From positions 1 to 64,000 of the forward strand of contig JACKHA010000007.1 in the NCBI GenBank assembly GCA_020639215.1: a stretch of 64,000 nucleotides of DNA. The letters are read 5' to 3'. Source of the DNA: Phycisphaeraceae bacterium. Lineage in GTDB: Bacteria > Planctomycetota > Phycisphaerae > Phycisphaerales > UBA1924. The stretch's first letter is position 1. The number at the start of each line of letters is the position of its first letter. A program made the translations under genes and the position numbers. The notes beneath the pieces are model-generated. The model searched no databases. It saw nothing but the letters and a program-made list of their open reading frames with translations, and had not been told where the DNA came from. This document shows, piece after piece, positions 49,410 through 57,230 of the stretch.

Positions 49410-50297
49410 TCAACGGAGGATCCATGCCATCAGGCGCTGGCGCTCCCCCGGCGTCAGCTCGCCCATGATCCGCGTGAAGATCTCGCGCTTCTCGGACTCG
49501 CTCGGGTTCAGGCCGAAGTCCCCGGCGATCTCCTCCACAAGGGCCCGGATCTGGGCTTCCCGGTCGGGATCGAGGCGAAGGGCGGCCAGGACGTCCTCGA
49601 GTTCCTGGGACTTCTGCTGGACGATCCGCCCGAACGATCGCCCGACCTCCTGCATCAGCACCCCGATGCGCTCATTGCGGAGCGCGTCCTGCAGCGTCGC
49701 CGCAGAGCCGCGTGTCGCCTCCGGGTGGTCCAGGGCGTCCTGGGCGACCGCCTGGTAGTACTCGCGGATGAGGCGTCCGTACTCGCGGGCCTGCGCGGGT
49801 CGCATCTCGCGGGCCAGTTGGCGGGCCAGACCGCCGCCCTCGAACAGGGGCTGCAGGTGTCCCGCAAACTCCATGTACAGGCGGGCGACCTCGGTCTGAT
49901 CGCCCGCTCCGAACGCCGCGTACAGCTCGAGCAGGGTCTGGTAGTGCTCGAGGACGGCCCCATCAAGGAACGCCGCCCGCTGCTCGATCAGGGCGTCGAT
50001 CGTGGCCCGGGCCTGGTCGTCGAGATCGACCAGTTCGAGCGCCGCGACCTCGGGGCGGACGTCCTCGAGGCGCTGGACCCGCCCGTCGTAGCCCAGGCGG
50101 ATGAGCGAGTCGGCCCGGGCCGCGGGCTCGACGGAAGGGCCGCGGAGCACGGGGGGATCGTCCGTATCAGGGGGCGTGCCGGTCGCCTGCGCGAAGGCCG
50201 GGCTGGAACAGAGCGCGACGACGAGCGCGAGCCCGAGGGTCGGTGAGGCGGACCGGGCGTTGGCCGCCCGTGCGAACCGCTGCTGTGTCGTCGCCAT
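49410..50297 (-). CDS. Secreted helical protein, paralogue of 48101-49087
   Basis: 295 residues with a signal peptide (A-F-A-Q near 37). The mature part is helical and very rich in Glu, Gln, Arg and Ala. Blocks D-G-A-V-L-E-H-Y-Q-T-L-L and F-E-G-G-G-L-A-R-Q-L followed by E-Y-G-R-L-I-R-E-Y-Y-Q-A-V align with the neighbouring gene. AGGGAG precedes the ATG. The C-terminal helix resembles Spy/CpxP-like LTxxQ periplasmic proteins in composition only (L-T-P-G-E-R-Q-R-L). Function unknown. Confidence 0.7.
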   Translation of the reverse strand: MATTQQRFARAANARSASPTLGLALVVALCSSPAFAQATGTPPDTDDPPVLRGPSVEPAARADSLIRLGYDGRVQRLEDVRPEVAALELVDLDDQARATIDALIEQRAAFLDGAVLEHYQTLLELYAAFGAGDQTEVARLYMEFAGHLQPLFEGGGLARQLAREMRPAQAREYGRLIREYYQAVAQDALDHPEATRGSAATLQDALRNERIGVLMQEVGRSFGRIVQQKSQELEDVLAALRLDPDREAQIRALVEEIAGDFGLNPSESEKREIFTRIMGELTPGERQRLMAWILR

Positions 50298-50385
50298 GTC
50301 GATGCTCCCTCGAGTGATGGGCGTGTGGGTCGTTGCGAGACTGTGAACTGGTTCGGATCGGCGGCCCGGGCCTTCCGCCGGGGCG

Positions 50386-50391
50386 TACCCT
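50386..50391 (+). promoter_or_regulatory. -10-like hexamer TACCCT before pyrE
   Basis: Ends 6 bases before the ATG at 50398. Confidence 0.5.
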
Positions 50392-50397
50392 GACGCG

Positions 50398-50961
50398 ATG
50401 CCCCAGACCGCTCCGGAGTCGAACGCCGATCTGGCCCGCCTGATTGCCGAGGCGGCGCTGCTGCGTGGCACGTTCACGCTGCGATCGGGGCGGACGAGTT
50501 CATACTACCTCGACAAGTACCTGTTCTCGACGCGTCCCGAGATCCTGGATCGCCTGGGGGACCTGTTCGCCCGGCGGATCGGCGCGATCGGGCGCGACGC
50601 CGGCGCCCCGCCGGCGCGCCTGGCCGGGGCAGAACTCGGGGGGATCCCGCTCGTGGCGGTCGCGAGCCTCAAGACGGGCCTGCCCTCGATCTTCGTCCGC
50701 AACGCGAAGAAGGACTACGGGACGGCCAAGCAGGTCGAGGGCGTGCTGAAGCCGGGCGACCGCGTCGTGTTCGTCGAGGACGTGGCCACGACCGGCGGGC
50801 AGGCGATCGAGGCGGTCAGGGTGCTGCGGGAACTGGGGGCGGAAGTGCTCGCGGTCGTCGCGGTCATCGATCGCCAGGAGGGGGCGCGAGCGAACATCGA
50901 GGCAGCCGGGATCCGCTTCGAGAGCCTCTTCACGAAGGCGGACCTCGGCGTGAACGAGTAG
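50398..50961 (+). CDS. pyrE: Orotate phosphoribosyltransferase
   Basis: 187 residues. It joins orotate to PRPP to give OMP in pyrimidine synthesis. The N-terminal hood has F-T-L-R-S-G-R-T-S-S-Y-Y-L-D; catalytic-loop basic residues are in R-N-A-K-K-D-Y-G-T; and the PRPP motif V-V-F-V-E-D-V-A-T-T-G-G-Q is complete. Length is slightly below E. coli PyrE (213). It stands alone, with a leaderless-type promoter and no other pyr gene nearby. Confidence 0.93.
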   Translation: MPQTAPESNADLARLIAEAALLRGTFTLRSGRTSSYYLDKYLFSTRPEILDRLGDLFARRIGAIGRDAGAPPARLAGAELGGIPLVAVASLKTGLPSIFVRNAKKDYGTAKQVEGVLKPGDRVVFVEDVATTGGQAIEAVRVLRELGAEVLAVVAVIDRQEGARANIEAAGIRFESLFTKADLGVNE

Positions 50962-51040
50962 GGTCGGCCAGGGGCGTTCGTGGGAACGGGGGCGCGCCGG
51001 CCACGAGCGATCTGGTGGCACAAAGGTGAGGGAGGGAGCC

Positions 51041-51559
51041 ATGTCCGCGACCGCGACGCCCGAGACGACGGGCACGATCGACACGAAAACCGCCGAGCAC
51101 CGGGCGATCCGCTTCGAGAATCTCGACGAGATGGTCCGCGAGGCCGAGCGCCTGGTGTGGGCCGAGCGTGAGGGCACGCTGCGGGCCACCGGGAACTGGT
51201 CGCTTGGCCAGGCGCTGGGGCACGTGGCGTCCTGGATGGACTATCCGTTCGACGGCTACCCGCCCGAGGTCCGCCCGCCCTGGTTCATCAAACTGATCCT
51301 GAGGACGCAGAAGAAGAAGTTCCTCAACGCGGGGCTGCAGCGCGGCGTGAAGATCCCCGGCATCAAGGGCGGGACGCTGGCGATCCGGGACGAGCCCGCC
51401 GACGAGGCCCTGGCCCACCTGCGCAAGGCCACGCAGCGTCTCAAGGCCCAGGCACCGACGAGGCCGAACCCGATCTTCGGCCCCCTCACGCACGAGGAGT
51501 GGACCAAGGGCAACCTGCGCCACGCGGAGCTGCACCTGGGGTTCTTCCACACGATGTGA
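51041..51559 (+). CDS. DUF1569 (DinB-like) protein
   Basis: 172 residues, soluble, all-helical. Family landmarks: N-W-S-L-G-Q-A-L-G-H-V-A-S-W-M-D near residue 55 and the closing H-A-E-L-H-L-G-F-F, where His residues sit in positions used for metal binding in DinB-like folds. Activity is unknown. GGGAGGGA precedes the ATG at 51041. It ends against a dispersed repeat (51570-51589) and converges on the glycosyltransferase gene. Confidence 0.8.
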   Translation: MSATATPETTGTIDTKTAEHRAIRFENLDEMVREAERLVWAEREGTLRATGNWSLGQALGHVASWMDYPFDGYPPEVRPPWFIKLILRTQKKKFLNAGLQRGVKIPGIKGGTLAIRDEPADEALAHLRKATQRLKAQAPTRPNPIFGPLTHEEWTKGNLRHAELHLGFFHTM

Positions 51560-51569
51560 CGCTCCGACG

Positions 51570-51589
51570 CGATCTCACGATCGCGGCTC
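51570..51589. repeat. Solo copy of the R2 terminal repeat at the glycosyltransferase 3' end
   Basis: Twenty bases identical, in reverse orientation, to the left end of the element at 29992-30164. It supplies the codons E-P-R-S and the stop of the minus-strand gene, exactly as it does for tadA. Confidence 0.8.
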
Positions 51590-52828
51590 TGTGTCGGCGT
51601 ACAGGCGCCAGGTCGTGATTCCGCGGGCGCGGGCGCTGGCGCTCTGCTCCCACATCGCGTCCTCGTGCCAGTCGGAGCACAGCAGCGCGTGGGCGCCCGG
51701 GGCGAGCGAGTCCGCCGGGGCCACCGCGTGGCCGCTTCGGGTCTGGCCCGCGGCCCGGTCATCGACAAAGCCCGCGATGCGGAGCCCCAGGTCAGGCGCG
51801 TGCTCGAGCACCCACGCCCCGTGCCGGCCCGCGCCCCAGAGCCAGACCTCGCTCACGCCGCGCTCGTGCATGAGCCGCCCGACCTCGCGCAGGCGGGCCC
51901 GACGGGCGATCTCGATGGCCCGGCGCGGCATCGGCGGGAAGCGGTCGCGGGCCCAGAGCCAAGCCACCAGCGACTCGCGCGTGGGCTGCCGATCGAGTTC
52001 GACCTCGATGGCCTCCGCGACCCCGCCGCCGTTCTCGGTGGACATCGCCCCCGCGATCGCCGCTTCGAGCGCCCGGCGTTGCTGGTCGCCGACGGGCGGG
52101 AGGTCGCCCCACGACGCGAGCAATGCCGCGCTGGCGGCAGAGGCCTGCGGCGTGCTCGATGCGCCCACGCCCTCGCCTTGGGACTCGTGGTACGTGTAGA
52201 GCACATCACCAACCGCCCCGAGCGCGGGCCCGTCCCGTGTCAGGCGCAGCCACAGGTCGTAGTCCTGCGCCTTCGGGAGCAACTCGTCGTAGCCGCCGGC
52301 CTCGAGAACGCGAGCGCACCGGAGCATCATCGAGCCGTGCGCAAAACGGTTGCCCAGGCGGAGCATCCAGCGCAGGCGTCGGGGGTCGGTGGGGGGGCGC
52401 ATCGTGCCGCGATCGGCGCCGTCGGGGCCCACGACGCGCCACGCGCACCCGACGCCGGCCAGTTCGGGGGCCGCGGCGAGCGCGTCGGCCTGCACGCGAA
52501 GGCGGTCCGGCCCGCACGCGTCGTCGGCGTCCATTCTTGCGACCACATCGGTCGCGGCCTCCCGCAGGCCCGCGTTGAGGGCGCCGGCAAGCCCGGGCTC
52601 CTCCCGCCACAGGGTCCGCACCCGCAGCGCCCCGGCGCCGCGTGCCAGAGCCGCTTCCACGCTTCCCCGCTGGTCCGCGCGGAGCCCGTTGGCGACCACC
52701 AGCAGCTCGGCGGGGGGCCGTGTCTGCCCGCCCAGGCTGGCCGCCGCGCGGCCCAGAGTCTCGGCGTTGAACCCGGGACCGATCGGAAGCAGCGCGGTGA
52801 CCTGGGCTGGCGAGGAGGAATCCGGCAC
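51575..52828 (-). CDS. Family 2 glycosyltransferase fused to a C-terminal Rossmann-like domain
   Basis: 417 residues with the GTG at 52828. The first ~215 residues are a GT-A transferase: V-T-A-L-L-P-I-G start, A-R-M-D-A-D-D-A (D-x-D sugar-nucleotide/metal site) and D-Y-D-L-W-L-R for the acceptor side. The last ~110 residues begin V-W-L-W-G-A-G-R-H-G-A-W-V-L, a nucleotide-binding turn, then I-A-G-F-V-D-D-R, as in PglD-type N-terminal domains or C-terminal domains of sugar modifiers. An ATG at 52963 would add 45 low-complexity residues; GATGCT ending 5 bases before the GTG favours the shorter form. It is divergent from another glycosyltransferase gene. The last four residues come from a repeat. 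Confidence 0.8.
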   Translation of the reverse strand: MPDSSSPAQVTALLPIGPGFNAETLGRAAASLGGQTRPPAELLVVANGLRADQRGSVEAALARGAGALRVRTLWREEPGLAGALNAGLREAATDVVARMDADDACGPDRLRVQADALAAAPELAGVGCAWRVVGPDGADRGTMRPPTDPRRLRWMLRLGNRFAHGSMMLRCARVLEAGGYDELLPKAQDYDLWLRLTRDGPALGAVGDVLYTYHESQGEGVGASSTPQASAASAALLASWGDLPPVGDQQRRALEAAIAGAMSTENGGGVAEAIEVELDRQPTRESLVAWLWARDRFPPMPRRAIEIARRARLREVGRLMHERGVSEVWLWGAGRHGAWVLEHAPDLGLRIAGFVDDRAAGQTRSGHAVAPADSLAPGAHALLCSDWHEDAMWEQSASARARGITTWRLYADTEPRS

Positions 52829-53052
52829 GCCCAAGCATCGGCCCGGGGCGGACGCCGGGGCAAGTCGCCGGGGCACCCGTGGAAAAGCCCGGTGCGCCGA
52901 CGCCGATCTCGGCTTCGGCGCGAGGGCATCCCCCGAATCGACGCGCCGCTTTTGCGCCGGCACCGTGATTGGGTCGATGTCCGCCTTCGCAAGGCCGATG
53001 CAGCGATGCGGTCCCGCGCCGCGATCCTCCGGTCCCGTTCAGCGAGAGCCCC

Positions 53053-54423
53053 GTGCCAGACCCGACCTCCCCGACCCCGATCGCCGACGCCCTGGTTCTA
53101 TGCATGACCAGGGGCATGTCACTGGGCGAGTGGGAGCGCCTGGGGCTTCTCGAGCGCGAGTGGAGCCTGTACGAGCACATCGCCGACGCCTATCGCCAGA
53201 TCGTCGTGCTGTCCTATGGCGAGGCGGAGGGGGAGGAGCGCGTGGCCGGCCTGCTCTCGCCCGCGCCGATCGTCGTGACCCCCGCCGACGCGCCCGACGC
53301 CCCGGCCAACGTCGCCGAGGCCCTGGGCGACGCCCGCTCGGTGGTCGTCAAGACCAACCAGATGGACGGGGTCGAGGCCGCCATCCGCACCGCCCACCAT
53401 CTCCGTTCGACCGGGCGGCGCGTGGGCCTGATCGCCCGGGGCGGATACCTGCGTTCCCGCTTCGCCGCCGACCAGTTCGGCCCCGCCTCGCGACAGGCCG
53501 CCGACGCCGCCGCCGACGAACGGGCCATCTGCGAGGCCGCCGACGTGGTCGTCGGAAGCACACCGGACATGGCCCACGCGCTGGCGTGGCGCTACGGCGT
53601 GGCGTTCGAGCGGACACGCGTGATCCCGAACTACGTCATGGCCATGGGGCCCTCGACCTGCGCGTGCGACCGCAAGCCCATCGTGCTGTACGCCGGGCAG
53701 CTGGTCAAACGCAAACGCGTCGACATGCTGCTGCGGGCCACGGCACGCCTCAGCAGAGAGACGGCGACCCGCCTCACGTTCTCGATCATCGGCCAGGGGC
53801 CCGAGGAGGCCGCGCTCAAAGAGCTCGCGGCCGATCTGGGCGTGAACGCGGTCTTCGAGGCTCGCATCGAACACAGCAAACTGCAGGACAGGATGCGTCA
53901 GGCCGCGATCTACGCCCAGGCGTCGGCCCTCGAAGGCCATCCCAAGACCGTGATCGAGGCGATGGCCTGCGGGGCCGCGGTCGTCGTGACCGACTCGCCC
54001 GGCATGGGCGAGGTGATCACGCACGGCGTGACGGGCCTGCGCGTCGAGCCGCACGAGGGGGCCCTGGGCGACGCGATCGACCTGCTGATGAACGACGAGG
54101 AGTGGCGCGAGCAGATGGGCCACGCCGCGGCCCACGCCGCCCAGGAGCGATTCGGCCTGCACGTGATCGGGCCGCTCGAGGAGGCGGCCCACCGTGCGGC
54201 CATCGAGTCGGGCGGCGAGGGCGTCGGCGGCCCGGCCGGGGTCCGCTGGGACCCTGCGTTGGTCGAGGCTGGGCACGGGGCGGCCGAGGCGTGGGCCCTG
54301 GCCCTGGGCGCGTTCGCCAAGCGCCTGGACGCCGGCGAGACCGAGCGCATGCTCATGCGACTCGAGCAGACCACCCGCGACATGCGCGAGCAGGTGGCCG
54401 GGGCGAAGCGCGCGTCGGCGTGA
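53053..54423 (+). CDS. Family 4 glycosyltransferase
   Basis: 456 residues, GT-B fold. The N-terminal domain starts A-L-V-L-C-M-T-R-G-M-S-L-G-E-W and carries no membrane segment. The C-terminal domain shows V-L-Y-A-G-Q-L-V-K-R-K-R-V-D, I-I-G-Q-G-P-E-E and the donor site S-A-L-E-G-H-P-K-T-V-I-E-A-M-A-C-G-A-A-V-V, the E-x7-E pattern of family 4. A ~90-residue tail after the fold is helical. GTG at 53053 is the first start that leaves room for a divergent promoter; no clear ribosome site. It probably adds a sugar in a surface polysaccharide or glycoprotein pathway with its neighbours. Confidence 0.85.
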   Translation: MPDPTSPTPIADALVLCMTRGMSLGEWERLGLLEREWSLYEHIADAYRQIVVLSYGEAEGEERVAGLLSPAPIVVTPADAPDAPANVAEALGDARSVVVKTNQMDGVEAAIRTAHHLRSTGRRVGLIARGGYLRSRFAADQFGPASRQAADAAADERAICEAADVVVGSTPDMAHALAWRYGVAFERTRVIPNYVMAMGPSTCACDRKPIVLYAGQLVKRKRVDMLLRATARLSRETATRLTFSIIGQGPEEAALKELAADLGVNAVFEARIEHSKLQDRMRQAAIYAQASALEGHPKTVIEAMACGAAVVVTDSPGMGEVITHGVTGLRVEPHEGALGDAIDLLMNDEEWREQMGHAAAHAAQERFGLHVIGPLEEAAHRAAIESGGEGVGGPAGVRWDPALVEAGHGAAEAWALALGAFAKRLDAGETERMLMRLEQTTRDMREQVAGAKRASA

Positions 54424-54498
54424 GCAACTCGGGTGCCGTGGCCGCGGCTCTGGGCGGCCACGCGATCAACCAGGCACCGCCTCCGGCATCGGGACGGA

Positions 54499-54558
54499 GC
54501 CGATCGCGCGAGCGATCGAGTCTCTGTCGTCACACGCTCGATCGCTCGCGCGATCGGC
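54499..54558. repeat. Perfect 22-bp hairpin between convergent genes
   Basis: Arms 54499-54520 and 54537-54558 are exact complements (start GCCGATCGCGCGAGCG), with a 16-base loop. It lies between the 3' ends of the glycosyltransferase and the epimerase genes and can serve as a terminator for both. No T run follows on either side. Sequence is similar in style to, but not the same as, family R2. Confidence 0.85.
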
Positions 54559-54596
54559 TTCATCGGGCATCGTCCCAAAGCCAGCGGCGTTCCGAA

Positions 54597-55829
54597 TCAG
54601 TACACACACCGCTTGCGAAGCAACGCGCGGCTTGTCGGATCGACCTCCGCCATAGCCGCGGCGGCGCGGGTGCCGGCGCTCGCGTCGCCGTACGGATGCT
54701 CCACGCGCGACGCGTCGACCGCGCGGGCCTTCGAGATGGCGCTTCGGATCGACTCGCCCGACTCCTCCGCGTGCACGACCGACGCCGGCCGCTCCCGCCC
54801 CGCCTGCCGCCGCCCGATGTCCACGGTCGCGACGCTCAGCGCCGCGGCCTCGATCAGCCCAGCCGACGAGTTGCCCACCAGCAGCCCCGCCGCCGTGTCG
54901 GGGGCCGGCACACCCGCCCTCGCACGCTCGGCACCCATCCGCTTGAGCAGCCCGACGAACAACGGCCGGGGAAGGTGGCTCACACTCTGCAATCCGGCGG
55001 CCTGGATCGCGCGGCGGACGCCGTTGCGACCCGGATCATGGTTCGGTTCCAGCGCCAGGATGCTCGCCCCAGGCAACGCCGCCCGCACCGCATCGATCGC
55101 GGTCGCCGCCGCGGCTTCTTCCTCCTCGTCATGCCGCCCGATCGGATGCATCAGCAGCACGACCGAAGGCCGCCCGAGTTCCTCGAACCTCGCATCATCC
55201 AGCGCCTCGAATCTCGCCAGATCGTCGAGCGCCGGCGAGCCGACGACCCGCACGTGCTCCGGTCGTTCTCCCATCCGCACGATCCGCTCGCCCGACTCGC
55301 GCGTCGCCGCGAGGTGCAGGTGCGCCAGTTTGGTGATCGCGTGGCGCATCGCCTCGTCCGCAACGCCCTCGGCCCGATCGCCCCCGTGCACGTGCGCCAC
55401 CGCGATGCCCGCGATGCTGGCCGCAGCGGCGGCGGCGAACGCCTCCACCCGGTCGCCCAGCACCACGACCCAGTCCGGGTGCAGCGCGCCGAACGAGCGG
55501 GCGAAACGCGCGATGCCGCGCCCCGTCGCCTCCGCGTCCTCGAACCGCCCCGTGCGCCCGGCGACCTGCATCGGCACGCTGTCGGCCACGTCGAACAGGG
55601 CCTTGACGTCGCGGAACGTCTCGCCGGGCTGGATGAGGTGGCTGCCGGCGGCGACCACGAGCAGCTCGAGATCGTCGCGCGACGCGATGGCCCGCATGAC
55701 CGGCGCGAGCAGGCCGAAGTCGGCCCGCGAGCCCGTCACGACCGCGACGCGCCACGGGCGCGAGCGGCGAACCGGCGTCGGCTCCCTCGGGCGCGAGGGG
55801 TTCTGGCCGTCCCAGCCGTCGCCGATCAT
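54597..55829 (-). CDS. UDP-N-acetylglucosamine 2-epimerase, hydrolysing (NeuC-like)
   Basis: 410 residues of the WecB/NeuC family. Start T-G-S-R-A-D-F-G-L-L-A-P-V (the T-G-T/S-R form of NeuC), A-G-S-H-L, V-L-G-D-R-V-E-A, H-V-H-G-G-D and a late G-N-S-S-A-G-L-I-E-A all match. Enzymes of this branch release ManNAc (or a related 2-epimer) and UDP, the first step to sialic or legionaminic acid-type sugars. No nonulosonate synthase is in the window. The ATG overlaps the ribBA stop as ATGA. ~28 Pro/Arg-rich residues precede the domain. Confidence 0.85.
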   Translation of the reverse strand: MIGDGWDGQNPSRPREPTPVRRSRPWRVAVVTGSRADFGLLAPVMRAIASRDDLELLVVAAGSHLIQPGETFRDVKALFDVADSVPMQVAGRTGRFEDAEATGRGIARFARSFGALHPDWVVVLGDRVEAFAAAAAASIAGIAVAHVHGGDRAEGVADEAMRHAITKLAHLHLAATRESGERIVRMGERPEHVRVVGSPALDDLARFEALDDARFEELGRPSVVLLMHPIGRHDEEEEAAAATAIDAVRAALPGASILALEPNHDPGRNGVRRAIQAAGLQSVSHLPRPLFVGLLKRMGAERARAGVPAPDTAAGLLVGNSSAGLIEAAALSVATVDIGRRQAGRERPASVVHAEESGESIRSAISKARAVDASRVEHPYGDASAGTRAAAAMAEVDPTSRALLRKRCVY

Positions 55830-57127
55830 CGCGTGGCCTCGCGGCCGGCCTGGGCCGTGGGCTGGGCCGGGGCTCCAGGCGGCTCGGGCCCCAGGCTCGC
55901 GCCCGGTACTCTGCTCGCGTCGCCAACCGCCACGCGCTCCGTGATGGACAGCCCGAACGCCTCGAGGCCCGGGTGGTCGGTCTGCGAGTTGGTCAGCAGG
56001 CGCAGGCGCGACACGCCCAGTTCGCGGAGGATCTGCGAGCCGATGCCGACCTCGCGCCACGAGCGGCTCGCCTGCCCGTCCTCGACCGGGTTGCCCCCCG
56101 CCGCGATCGGGCGCCCCTCGTCCGCGCCGAACAGCCCGCCCTCGCGCCGGATCGACTGAAGCCGGGCCTCGACGCCGTCGCCCACGCCCTCGGGGCGCAG
56201 GTACAGCACGACGCCCCGCCCCTCCTCGCCGATGCGTCGCATCGACGCCCGAAGCACATCGCCCGATGATGTCTCCCGCTCGCCCGACACCTCGCCGAAC
56301 ACGTCGCCCAGCAGGTGCCGCCGGTGCACGCGCACCAGCGTCGCGTCGGTCTGCTCGGCCACGACCCCCGCCTCGTCCGGCACGCCCACGCCCCCGGTGG
56401 TCAGCGCGACGTGCGGCAACGGATCGACCAGGCTCTCGAACACCATCAGCGTGAACGCGCCCTCCGGCGTCCGGATCGGCGTGCCGCGCCGCGGCTCGCC
56501 CCGACGCACCAGCGACTCACGCGACAGGCGGTGCTCGATCACCTGCGCCACCGAGCACATCTTCAGCCCGCGCTCGCGGCAGAACCGCACCAGTTCCGCC
56601 CCGCGCGCCATCTCCCCGTCGGGCTTCATGATCTCGATGATCACCGCCGCCGGGTACAGCCCCGCCAGGCGGCACAGATCGACCGAGCCCTCCGTCTGGC
56701 CCGTGCGGACCAGCACACCGCCATTGCGGCTGCGCAGCGGGTTGATGTGCCCGGGGCGGACGAAGTCGTCGGCGCTGAAAGCGTGGTCGATCGCCATCTG
56801 GATCGTGCGGGCCCGCTCCTTGGCCGAGACGCCCGTTCCGAAGCCGTGCTTGGGGTGCCCGTCGATCGAGACGGTGAACGCCGTGCCGCGGACCGACGTG
56901 TTCGACGGGGCCTGCGGGGTCAGGTCGAGGCGGTCGCAGTCGGCTTCCGTGAGCGACAGGCACATGTAGCCCAGCGCGTGCTGGAGCATCCAGGTGATGG
57001 TCTCGGGCGTGGCGAACTGGGCCGCCAGCACGAGGTCGCCCTCGTTCTCTCGGTCCTCGTCGTCGGTCATGACGACGATCCGCCCAGCGCGGAGTTCGTC
57101 CAGGATCTCGGTCAGCGGTGCGAGCAT
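55826..57127 (-). CDS. ribBA: RibBA-like riboflavin protein with a degenerate RibA half
   Basis: 433 residues. The N-terminal ~205 residues are an intact DHBP synthase: D-D-E-D-R-E-N-E-G-D-L (metal and substrate acids), T-A-F-T-V-S-I-D and R-P-G-H-I-N-P-L, R-T-G-Q-T-E-G-S-V-D-L. The C-terminal half has the GTP cyclohydrolase II layout (L-G-D-V-F-G, R-x-I-G-E-E-G-R-G-V-V-L-Y-L-R, G-I-G-S-Q-I-L-R-E-L-G-V), but the zinc ligands, normally in C-L-T-G-D-V-F-G-S-x-R-C-D-C-G, are missing: the text reads H-L-L-G-D-V-F-G-E-V-S-G-E-R-E. It is probably active only as RibB. TACGAT ends 6 bases before the ATG; no FMN riboswitch is seen. Confidence 0.85.
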   Translation of the reverse strand: MLAPLTEILDELRAGRIVVMTDDEDRENEGDLVLAAQFATPETITWMLQHALGYMCLSLTEADCDRLDLTPQAPSNTSVRGTAFTVSIDGHPKHGFGTGVSAKERARTIQMAIDHAFSADDFVRPGHINPLRSRNGGVLVRTGQTEGSVDLCRLAGLYPAAVIIEIMKPDGEMARGAELVRFCRERGLKMCSVAQVIEHRLSRESLVRRGEPRRGTPIRTPEGAFTLMVFESLVDPLPHVALTTGGVGVPDEAGVVAEQTDATLVRVHRRHLLGDVFGEVSGERETSSGDVLRASMRRIGEEGRGVVLYLRPEGVGDGVEARLQSIRREGGLFGADEGRPIAAGGNPVEDGQASRSWREVGIGSQILRELGVSRLRLLTNSQTDHPGLEAFGLSITERVAVGDASRVPGASLGPEPPGAPAQPTAQAGREATR

Positions 57128-57133
57128 CGCCCC

Positions 57134-57139
57134 ATCGTA
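57134..57139 (-). promoter_or_regulatory. -10-like hexamer TACGAT before ribBA
   Basis: Ends 6 bases before the ATG at 57127 on the minus strand. Confidence 0.5.
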
Positions 57140-57195
57140 GTGCCGATGGGCTCGGGCCCCGCTCGCGTCCGATGGACGGGGTCGGCACACCGCCT

Positions 57196-57224
57196 TTGTG
57201 CGGGCGGCCTGCTTCCCTCATAAT
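57196..57224 (+). promoter_or_regulatory. Promoter of the GCS2-CBS gene, leaderless
   Basis: TTGTGC (57196-57201), 17 bases, CATAAT (57219-57224), which ends 6 bases before the ATG at 57231. One of the clearest leaderless promoters in the window. Confidence 0.7.
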
Positions 57225-57230
57225 GGCCGC

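Noticed and set aside
57128..57230. FMN riboswitch before ribBA
   Set aside because: The gap to the divergent gene is about 100 bases and is occupied by two promoter-like boxes; no conserved FMN core.
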